5,063 nt of DNA from Prevotellaceae bacterium UBA1716 (GTDB taxonomy: Bacteria; Bacteroidota; Bacteroidia; Bacteroidales; Bacteroidaceae), in the NCBI GenBank assembly GCA_002317225.1, contig DCIW01000118.1:5064-10126 (forward strand). Direction: 5' to 3'. Positions within the stretch are counted from its first letter, which is position 1; every line of letters begins with the position of its first letter. The position numbers and the translations under genes are program-made. Below the pieces are notes generated by a model. That model saw only the letters and a list, made by a program, of their open reading frames with translations, made no database searches and was not told where the DNA came from. Shown piece by piece: positions 1-4,905 of the stretch.

Positions 1-81
1 AAGGCACATCTTAACTCCAAAGGACATGATTTATACTTGCCAGTTGCTAAGTCTTGGTTCGATAAGAATGTCAAGAAGTAA
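1..81 (+). CDS. C-terminal end of an upstream protein, possibly an SGNH/GDSL-type hydrolase (partial)
   Basis: An open frame enters from the left edge and ends at a TAA (79-81), leaving 26 residues. The fragment contains HLNSKGHDLY followed by a basic tail ending in NVKK. An H-x-N-x-x-G arrangement near the C-terminus resembles the last conserved block of SGNH/GDSL hydrolases, where a D-x-x-H pair supplies the catalytic Asp and His. If so, His3 of the fragment is catalytic and the residue just before the window should be Asp. This is inference from a very short piece; no domain can be assigned with confidence. A strong terminator 34 nt downstream separates this gene from ilvD, so it is probably not part of the operon. 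Confidence 0.6.
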   Translation, partial: KAHLNSKGHDLYLPVAKSWFDKNVKK

Positions 82-114
82 GGTATATTGACATTTGCTC
101 TTACCATTTTATAT

Positions 115-163
115 CAAATAAGTTGTCAAAACCTAAAAAACATAGGTCATGACAACTTTTTTG
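115..163 (+). terminator. Intrinsic terminator of the upstream gene
   Basis: A perfect 9-bp arm pair, AAGTTGTCA (120-128) and TGACAACTT (150-158), encloses a second 5-bp pair, ACCTA (131-135) and TAGGT (143-147). A symmetric 2x2 internal loop lies between them and a 7-nt A-rich loop caps the hairpin. The right arm runs into six T (157-162). After one mismatch, CAAA (115-118) can also pair with TTTG (160-163). It lies 34 nt after the stop of the upstream gene and directly before the ilvD promoter region, so it should insulate the operon from upstream transcription. Confidence 0.85.
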
Positions 164-197
164 TTACTTATATAATGTATAATCCATAAAAAAGTGT

Positions 198-205
198 TAC
201 TTTTG
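198..205 (+). promoter_or_regulatory. Probable ilvD operon promoter, Bacteroidota -7 element
   Basis: TACTTTTG matches exactly the Bacteroidota sigma-ABfr -7 consensus TAnnTTTG. It sits 35 nt after the terminator and about 110 nt before the ilvD start, so transcription would begin near 211-214 and leave a leader of about 100 nt. No good TTTG -33 element is visible at the expected spacing (around 174-178). That element is weakly conserved in the phylum, but its absence lowers confidence. The site is the only exact match to the -7 consensus I found between the terminator and ilvD. Confidence 0.5.
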
Positions 206-219
206 CATTCAATTTTATA

Positions 220-241
220 CTTTCTGAACTCAATCAGAAAG
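220..241 (+). promoter_or_regulatory. Hairpin in the ilvD leader
   Basis: CTTTCTGA (220-227) and TCAGAAAG (234-241) form a perfect 8-bp stem with a 6-nt loop, within about 10 nt of the predicted transcript 5' end. No T run follows, so it is not itself a terminator. It could protect the 5' end, regulate the operon, or act as a DNA operator. AAGCG (239-243), which includes the end of the right arm, can alternatively pair with CGCTT (270-274). No leader peptide rich in Ile, Leu or Val codons is present: the only ATG in the leader (251) opens a three-codon frame ending in TAA. Confidence 0.5.
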
Positions 242-314
242 CGTATTTATATGCAACAATAATAAAGTTCGCTTAGAAACTAACATTTTATTGGTAAAAA
301 GAGTAAATTAATAT

Positions 315-2117
315 ATGAAACATCAATTACGTAGTGCAGTCTGCACAGAAGGTCGCCGTATGGCAGGAGCTCGCGCTCTTTGGGTAGCCAACGGTATGAA
401 GCGTGAGCAATTTGGTAAGCCAATTATTGCTATCGTCAACTCATTCACTCAGTTCGTTCCAGGTCACACTCATCTTCACGAAATCGGTCAGATTGTGAAG
501 GCTGAGATTGAATCTCTCGGTTGCTATGCTGCTGAGTTCAATACAATCGCCGTGGATGATGGTATCGCAATGGGTCACGATGGTATGCTCTATTCTCTTC
601 CTTCTCGTGACATCATTGCAGATTCTGTTGAGTACATGGTTAATGCTCACAAGGCAGATGCTATGGTTTGCATCTCAAACTGTGACAAGGTGACTCCAGG
701 TATGCTTATGGCTGCTATGCGTCTTAATATTCCTGCTGTATTCGTAAGTGGTGGTCCAATGGAATCTCACAAGCTTAATGGTGAGAATGCTGACCTTATC
801 ACTGCAATGATTAAGGGTGGTGACCCAACTGTAAGCGACGAAGAACTTGCACAGGTTGAAGGTATGGCTTGCCCTGGTTGTGGTGCTTGCTCTGGTATGT
901 TCACAGCAAACTCAATGAACTCACTCACTGAGGCCCTTGGTTTCTCTCTTCCTGGAAACGGTTCTATTCTTGCAACTCACGTAAATCGTATTCAGCTCTT
1001 CAAGGATGCTGCTAAAATTATCGTGAAGAATGCAATGGCATATTATGAGGATGGTGATGAATCAGTTCTTCCTCGTTCAATCGCAACTCGTCAGGCATTC
1101 CTTAACGCAATGACTCTTGATATTGCAATGGGTGCTTCTACAAATACAGTTCTTCACCTTCTCGCTGTTGCTCAGGAGGGTGGTGTAGACTTCAAGATGA
1201 CTGATATCGACCAACTCAGCCGTAAGGTTCCATTCCTTTGCAAGCTTGCTCCAAACTGGCAGAAGTATTCTATTCAGGAAGAGAACCGTGCAGGTGGTAT
1301 CCTCGGTATTCTTGGTGAACTTGCTAAGGGTAACCTTCTCGATCTCAGTTGTAAGCGTGTCAATGGTTCAACTCTTGGTGAAGATATCAAGAAGTATTCA
1401 ATCACAGGTGAAACTCTTGATCCTGAAGCTGACCGCATCTATCATTCTGCTCCAGCAGGCGTGTTCTCAAATGTAATGGGTTCACAGAATGCTCAGTGGG
1501 AATCACTTGATACTGACCGTGAGAATGGTTGTATCCGTGACATCGAACATGCTTACACTAAGGATGGTGGTATGGCTGTTCTCTTCGGTAATATTGCACA
1601 AGATGGTTGTGTGGTTAAGACAGCAGGTGTTGCTCCTGAACTTTGGCACTTCGAAGGTCCAGCAGTATGCTTCGACTCACAGGAAGATGCTTGTGAAGGC
1701 ATCCTTGGTGGTAAGGTTAAGAAGGGCGATTGCGTAGTAATTACTCACGAAGGCCCTAAGGGTGGTCCTGGTATGCAGGAGATGCTTTACCCAACTTCAT
1801 ATATTAAATCTATGCACATGGGTAAGGAATGTGCTCTCATTACTGACGGTCGTTTCTCTGGTGGTACTTCAGGTCTTTCTATCGGTCACATCTCTCCTGA
1901 AGCTGCTTCAGGTGGTAATATCGGTAAGATCAAGGATGGTGACATCATCGTTATCGACATCCCATCACGTTCAATCAACGTGAAGCTTACAGATGAGGAA
2001 CTTGCTGCTCGTCCACAACAGCCACTCAAGCGTAACCGCGTAGTCAGCAAGGCTCTCCGAGCTTATGCTCAGTCAGTAGCAAGTGCTGATAAGGGTGGTG
2101 TTCGTATTATTGATTAA
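315..2117 (+). CDS. ilvD: Dihydroxy-acid dehydratase IlvD
   Basis: A 600-residue protein that dehydrates 2,3-dihydroxy-isovalerate and 2,3-dihydroxy-3-methylvalerate to 2-keto acids, the third shared step of valine and isoleucine synthesis in the cytoplasm. It aligns by memory along its whole length with the E. coli enzyme (616 aa). Visible motifs are NSFTQFVPGH (42-51), the Mg-binding AVDDGIAMGH (Asp81/82), SNCDK (Cys123 iron-sulfur ligand, Asp124, Lys125 expected to be carbamylated), CPGCGACSGMF (Cys186/189/192, Cys192 the expected cluster ligand), GPGMQEM (Glu489) and GRFSGG (Ser515). The first cluster Cys of the [2Fe-2S] subtype is absent at the NSFTQFVPGH position, as in the oxygen-sensitive [4Fe-4S] E. 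coli enzyme. The start ATG fits the homologous N-terminus (RSAxxTEGRxMAGARALW); upstream is A-rich with no Shine-Dalgarno sequence. It ends in tandem in-frame stops, TAA TAG. It is the first gene of the operon. Confidence 0.97.
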   Translation: MKHQLRSAVCTEGRRMAGARALWVANGMKREQFGKPIIAIVNSFTQFVPGHTHLHEIGQIVKAEIESLGCYAAEFNTIAVDDGIAMGHDGMLYSLPSRDIIADSVEYMVNAHKADAMVCISNCDKVTPGMLMAAMRLNIPAVFVSGGPMESHKLNGENADLITAMIKGGDPTVSDEELAQVEGMACPGCGACSGMFTANSMNSLTEALGFSLPGNGSILATHVNRIQLFKDAAKIIVKNAMAYYEDGDESVLPRSIATRQAFLNAMTLDIAMGASTNTVLHLLAVAQEGGVDFKMTDIDQLSRKVPFLCKLAPNWQKYSIQEENRAGGILGILGELAKGNLLDLSCKRVNGSTLGEDIKKYSITGETLDPEADRIYHSAPAGVFSNVMGSQNAQWESLDTDRENGCIRDIEHAYTKDGGMAVLFGNIAQDGCVVKTAGVAPELWHFEGPAVCFDSQEDACEGILGGKVKKGDCVVITHEGPKGGPGMQEMLYPTSYIKSMHMGKECALITDGRFSGGTSGLSIGHISPEAASGGNIGKIKDGDIIVIDIPSRSINVKLTDEELAARPQQPLKRNRVVSKALRAYAQSVASADKGGVRIID

Positions 2118-2140
2118 TAGGAGAGACGCCCTCCGAAATA

Positions 2141-2173
2141 ACTAGACAAACTAGAACAACTAGAAACACTAGA
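2141..2173 (+). repeat. Four-unit ACTAGA array, 9-nt period, in the ilvD-ilvB spacer
   Basis: ACTAGA occurs at 2141, 2150, 2159 and 2168, an exact 9-nt period. The units are separated by three-base linkers that differ (CAA, ACA, AAC). The last unit ends 7 nt before the ilvB ATG, the place where a Shine-Dalgarno sequence would normally lie; none is present. The 63-nt spacer has no room for a gene and no clear promoter. Before the array, GGAG (2120-2123) and CTCC (2131-2134) could form a weak 4-bp hairpin. The function of the array is unknown; an unstructured A-rich translation-initiation region or a repeated binding site are the obvious options. Confidence 0.85.
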
Positions 2174-2180
2174 TAAGTAA

Positions 2181-3875
2181 ATGGAAAAAATTTCAGGTGC
2201 AGAGGCAATGATGCGTTCCTTGGAACATGCCGGAGTAGATGTACTCTTCGGTTATCCTGGTGGTTCAATCATGCCTACATACGATGCACTTTACGATCAT
2301 AAAGAAACTCTTAATCATATCCTCGTTCGTCATGAGCAGGCTGCCGTACATGCTGCCCAGGGATATGCCCGAGTAAGTGGTAAGGTGGGTTGTGCTATCG
2401 TGACATCGGGTCCTGGCGCAACAAATACCATTACAGGTGTGGCTGATGCAATGATAGACTCTACTCCAATGGTTGTCATCTGCGGTCAGGTTGGTGCTGC
2501 AATGCTTGGTACTGATGCTTTCCAAGAGGTTGATGTTGTAGGTGTTACACAGCCAATCACCAAGTGGAACTATCAGATTCGTCGTGCAGAGGATATTGCA
2601 TGGGCTGTAGCTCGAGCATTCTATATAGCAAGCAGTGGTCGTCCAGGCCCTGTCGTTCTTGACTTTACTAAGAATGCACAGACTGCGATGATTGAGTATA
2701 AGCCACAGACAGTTGATTTCATTCGTAGTTACAATCCTGTTCCACCAACTGCAGAAGGTGCTATCGAAACTGCTGCTAAGATGATTAACGAAAGCGTTAA
2801 GCCTTTCATGCTTGTTGGTCAAGGTGTTGAACTCGCTGAAGCTCGCGAAGAACTCCTTGCTCTCTGCGAAAAGGCACAGATTCCATTCGGAACTACATTC
2901 CTCGGTCTTTCTGCTGCTCCAACAGAGCACCCACTCAATATGGGTAAACTTGGTATGCACGGTAATCTTGCACCAAATGTGATGACAAATCAATGTGACT
3001 TGCTCATCGCTGTTGGTATGCGTTTTGATGACCGTGTTACTGGCAACCTCAAGAACTATGCTAAGCAGGCAAAGATTATTCACTTCGAAATTGACCCTTC
3101 AGAAATCAATAAGAATGTGAAGGTTGATCTTGCTGTTCTTGGTGATTGTAAGCAGACTCTTGCTGAAGTGGCAAAGCATGTCGACTCTGCAACTCACAAG
3201 TCTTGGATTGAAGGTTTCAAGCCTTACGATGAAAAAGAATATAATAAGGTAATAAATCCTGCACTCAATCCAACTGAAGGACCACTCCTTATGGGTGAAG
3301 TTGTTCGTAAGGTAAGTGAAGCTGCAAACAACGAAGCAATCCTTGTTACAGATGTAGGTCAGAACCAAATGTTCGGTTGTCGTTACTTCAAGTTCACTAA
3401 GCCACGTTCTGTTGTAACTTCAGGTGGTTGCGGAACTATGGGCTTCGGTATTCCTGCTGCAATTGGTGCAACCTTTGGAGCTCCTGACCGTACAGTTTGT
3501 ATGTTTGCAGGTGATGGTGGTTTCCAGATGACTATTCAGGAACTTGGAACTATCATGGAACAGCAATGTCCTGTCAAGATGATTATGCTCAACAACAATT
3601 TCCTTGGAAATGTACGTCAGTGGCAGTATATGTTCTTCGACAAGCGTTACTCATTCACTCCAATGGTAAACCCTGATTATGAGAAGATTGCTGCTGCATA
3701 CGGAATTCCTTGCAAGACTGTAATCAATCGCGAAGACCTTGATGCTGCAATTCGTGAGATGCTTGACACAAAGGGTCCATACCTCCTTCAGTGTGCTGTA
3801 ATGGAAGAAGATAACGTGTTACCAATGACACCTCCAGGTGGAAATGTTGACGAGATGCTTCTTGAAGTTAAATAA
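2181..3875 (+). CDS. ilvB: Acetohydroxyacid (acetolactate) synthase, catalytic large subunit
   Basis: A 564-residue thiamine-diphosphate enzyme that condenses pyruvate with pyruvate or 2-ketobutyrate, the committed step to valine/leucine or isoleucine. The N-terminal ThDP-binding domain (about 4-170) has GYPGGSIMP (24-32), the catalytic Glu52 in VRHEQAAVHAAQGYAR, and FQEVDVVGVTQPITK (114-128). The central FAD-type domain (about 190-330) includes GMRFDDRVTGN (279-289). The C-terminal domain (about 385-540) holds the ThDP/Mg motif GDGG (444-447) through NNN (471-473). Next is LGNVRQWQ (475-482); the Trp in this motif is the family hallmark giving preference for 2-ketobutyrate, which separates it from catabolic acetolactate synthase. 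Where many homologues have Met (LGMV), this one has Asn477. Length is normal. The ATG lies 7 nt after the CTAG array with no Shine-Dalgarno sequence. The adjacent ilvN supplies its regulatory partner. Confidence 0.97.
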   Translation: MEKISGAEAMMRSLEHAGVDVLFGYPGGSIMPTYDALYDHKETLNHILVRHEQAAVHAAQGYARVSGKVGCAIVTSGPGATNTITGVADAMIDSTPMVVICGQVGAAMLGTDAFQEVDVVGVTQPITKWNYQIRRAEDIAWAVARAFYIASSGRPGPVVLDFTKNAQTAMIEYKPQTVDFIRSYNPVPPTAEGAIETAAKMINESVKPFMLVGQGVELAEAREELLALCEKAQIPFGTTFLGLSAAPTEHPLNMGKLGMHGNLAPNVMTNQCDLLIAVGMRFDDRVTGNLKNYAKQAKIIHFEIDPSEINKNVKVDLAVLGDCKQTLAEVAKHVDSATHKSWIEGFKPYDEKEYNKVINPALNPTEGPLLMGEVVRKVSEAANNEAILVTDVGQNQMFGCRYFKFTKPRSVVTSGGCGTMGFGIPAAIGATFGAPDRTVCMFAGDGGFQMTIQELGTIMEQQCPVKMIMLNNNFLGNVRQWQYMFFDKRYSFTPMVNPDYEKIAAAYGIPCKTVINREDLDAAIREMLDTKGPYLLQCAVMEEDNVLPMTPPGGNVDEMLLEVK

Positions 3876-3881
3876 ATAATA

Positions 3882-3914
3882 TCTAGAACTTCTAGAAAAA
3901 CTAGTGAATCTAGA
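3882..3914 (+). repeat. Four-unit TCTAGA/ACTAGT array, 9-nt period, in the ilvB-ilvN spacer
   Basis: CTAG-cored hexamers occur at 3882 (TCTAGA), 3891 (TCTAGA), 3900 (ACTAGT) and 3909 (TCTAGA), an exact 9-nt period, with linkers ACT, AAA and GAA. All four hexamers are perfect palindromes, including the one whose two flanking bases are both exchanged. The last unit ends 8 nt before the ilvN ATG. The array mirrors the one before ilvB in unit number, period and position. The TAG inside each unit is in frame with ilvN, so it stops any reading from upstream in that frame and supports the ATG at 3923. The 47-nt spacer holds nothing else recognisable. Confidence 0.85.
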
Positions 3915-3922
3915 CAAATATA

Positions 3923-4738
3923 ATGGAAACAAATAAAAATATAGGTGCTGCTGAGTGTGGCGATTGTAATACATGCGGTAAGTGTGACGAACTGAATTCT
4001 GCAGAATCATTTGATGCTGCTGTTCGTGCTGCTGCTGCAATTGACCGTGATTCTTACGAGAAGAATCTTGCTCGTCAGCGTAGGGCAACACTTGCTAATG
4101 ATACAAAACAGGATGGCCAGCATGAGACATTCTCACGTAATGCCGTTGCTCGTCGTTCGTCTGCAGGTCAGGAAGGTTCGCTCCTCAATCATGAAGGACT
4201 TCCACTCTTTACTCTTATTATTTACTCTGAAAACTATGCTGGTGTGCTCAACCAGATTACAGCAGTATTCACTCGTCGTCAGGTAAATATCGAGTCGCTC
4301 AACGTTTGTTCTTCATCCACCCCTGGTGTACACAAGTACACTATCACTTGTTATTGTAAGCAAGAGATGGCAGAAATGCTTTGCAAGCAGATTGAGAAGA
4401 AGATTGATGTCCTTCAAGCAAACTGTTTCAATGATGATGAAATCTTCATTCTCGAGACATCACTCCTCAAGCTCTCAACACCAATGGTACTTGCAAATCC
4501 TGATATTTCTCGTATCGTTCGTCGTTTTGATGCACGAATCGTAGAAGTAAATCCTACTTACACTACAGTTGAGAAGACTGGTATCACAAGTGATGTCCTC
4601 GAAAACTTCAATCAGCTTAACGAACTTGGTTGTGTGCTTCAGTTCGTTCGCTCTGGTCGAATTGCGATTACAAAGTCATGCATCGAACGTCTTGACCAGT
4701 ATATTGCAAAGCGCGAAGAAGAACATCAGAATAACTAG
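3923..4738 (+). CDS. ilvN: Acetohydroxyacid synthase regulatory small subunit with a long Cys-motif N-terminal extension
   Basis: A 271-residue protein; typical small subunits are about 160-190. The ACT domain (about 95-168) has the motif SENYAGVLNQI and VNIESLNV. Asn104, Gly107 and Asn122 match E. coli IlvH Asn11, Gly14 and Asn29 of the valine site, so valine feedback is predicted. The C-terminal small-subunit domain (about 175-255) has ARIVEVNPT and GCVLQFVRSGRIAITKS. Residues 1-93 are additional: Cys12, 15, 18 and 21 form CX2CX2CX2C, followed by an Ala-rich (32-40), charged, probably disordered stretch. No signal peptide or membrane segment is seen. The start is firm: an in-frame TAG lies 9 nt upstream, no other in-frame ATG occurs before codon 149, and I saw no plausible GTG/TTG start before the ACT domain. 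Codon use resembles the neighbours. The role of the extension is unknown; metal binding or redox sensing is only a guess. The TAG stop lies inside an ACTAGA unit. Confidence 0.95.
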   Translation: METNKNIGAAECGDCNTCGKCDELNSAESFDAAVRAAAAIDRDSYEKNLARQRRATLANDTKQDGQHETFSRNAVARRSSAGQEGSLLNHEGLPLFTLIIYSENYAGVLNQITAVFTRRQVNIESLNVCSSSTPGVHKYTITCYCKQEMAEMLCKQIEKKIDVLQANCFNDDEIFILETSLLKLSTPMVLANPDISRIVRRFDARIVEVNPTYTTVEKTGITSDVLENFNQLNELGCVLQFVRSGRIAITKSCIERLDQYIAKREEEHQNN

Positions 4739-4740
4739 AA

Positions 4741-4775
4741 GAGCCCCACCCAACCTCCCCGAAGGGGAGGAGCTT
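4741..4775 (+). repeat. REP-like GC-rich extragenic hairpin
   Basis: CCTCCCC (4754-4760) and GGGGAGG (4764-4770) form a perfect 7-bp stem with a GAA loop. An asymmetric C-rich tail (GAGCCCCACCCAA, 4741-4753) lies on one side, and AGC (4742-4744) can pair with GCT (4772-4774). The block is far more GC-rich than the AT-rich spacer around it. From memory, hairpins of this form with a GGGTGGGG-type tail on the opposite strand are dispersed between genes in many Bacteroidota genomes, so a repetitive extragenic palindrome is the best reading. No T run follows, so it is not a canonical terminator. It begins two bases after the ilvN stop and may stabilise the upstream mRNA or lower read-through into ilvC. 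Confidence 0.65.
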
Positions 4776-4836
4776 GAAGATACTGAGATAAACATAGTTT
4801 TGATACTTTGAATATCTTCGAATATTTTCAAACAAT

Positions 4837-4853
4837 TTAGAAATTATTAGAAA
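4837..4853 (+). repeat. Paired TTAGAAA direct repeat upstream of ilvC
   Basis: TTAGAAA occurs at 4837-4843 and 4847-4853, a 10-nt period, in AT-rich DNA about 52-69 nt before the ilvC start. TTAGAAAC also occurs at 273-280 in the ilvD leader, and CTAGAAAC at 2160-2167 inside the ilvD-ilvB array. These may be degenerate relatives of the CTAGA units, but in A-rich spacers a short match like this could be chance. Confidence 0.3.
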
Positions 4854-4868
4854 CTTTATAATAAACCC

Positions 4869-4885
4869 GCAAGGATCATCCTTGC
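4869..4885 (+). promoter_or_regulatory. Hairpin or operator-like palindrome just upstream of ilvC
   Basis: GCAAGGAT (4869-4876) and ATCCTTGC (4878-4885) are perfect inverted repeats around one central base. As RNA this gives a 7-bp stem with a UCA loop. It ends 20 nt before the ilvC ATG and is followed by an A-rich, Shine-Dalgarno-free stretch (cacaatttaaaacaaatcaaa). It could be a 5'-UTR structure affecting ilvC translation or mRNA processing, or a DNA operator. No T run follows, so termination is unlikely. Together with the 167-nt gap it suggests ilvC is regulated partly apart from the upstream genes (inference). Confidence 0.55.
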
Positions 4886-4905
4886 ACAATTTAAAACAAA
4901 TCAAA

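Noticed and set aside
171..176. TATAAT as a sigma-70 type -10 box, with TTGACA at 88-93 as a -35
   Set aside because: The two are about 77 nt apart with a terminator between them, and Bacteroidota promoters use TTTG/TAnnTTTG rather than this consensus.
251..262. A leader peptide for attenuation upstream of ilvD
   Set aside because: The only ATG in the leader gives Met-Gln-Gln-stop, without branched-chain codons.
2141..2173. CRISPR-like regular spacing
   Set aside because: A 9-nt period with 6-nt units and 3-nt linkers is far below CRISPR repeat and spacer sizes, and no cas gene is present.
2265..3083. A 272-codon open frame on the minus strand inside ilvB
   Set aside because: It lies fully antisense to a conserved catalytic gene, has a Cys/Ser/His/Thr-rich composition typical of reverse-strand translation of biased codons, and shows no domain, start region or promoter.
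3819..4091. A 90-codon minus-strand open frame across the ilvB-ilvN junction, rich in Gln and His
   Set aside because: It is antisense to the end of ilvB, the CTAG array and the Ala-rich GCT run of ilvN, which reads as low-complexity protein. Nothing else supports it.
3923..4201. The ilvN extension as a frameshift artefact or a separate fused gene
   Set aside because: The frame is continuous, codon use resembles that of the downstream ACT domain, an in-frame stop lies just upstream of the ATG, and the ATG sits at the same distance from its CTAG array as in ilvB.
4754..4775. The GC-rich hairpin as an intrinsic terminator of ilvDBN
   Set aside because: The stem is followed by AGCTTGAAG rather than a T run, and the same-strand, same-pathway ilvC lies just downstream.
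4799..4828. An internal promoter for ilvC (TTTG at 4799-4802, TATCTTCG at 4813-4820 or TATTTTCA at 4823-4830)
   Set aside because: TATCTTCG is close to the -7 consensus but only 10 nt from the TTTG; TATTTTCA has proper spacing but two mismatches. In AT-rich DNA this is not convincing.
4807..4832. An AT-rich inverted repeat TTTGAA...TTCAAA
   Set aside because: Only a 6-bp A/T-dominated stem with a mismatch and a large loop; this is expected by chance in such sequence.
4668..4904. A 78-codon minus-strand open frame through the REP-like hairpin and ilvN-ilvC spacer
   Set aside because: It is mostly antisense to spacer hairpins and the end of ilvN, with no recognisable protein features.
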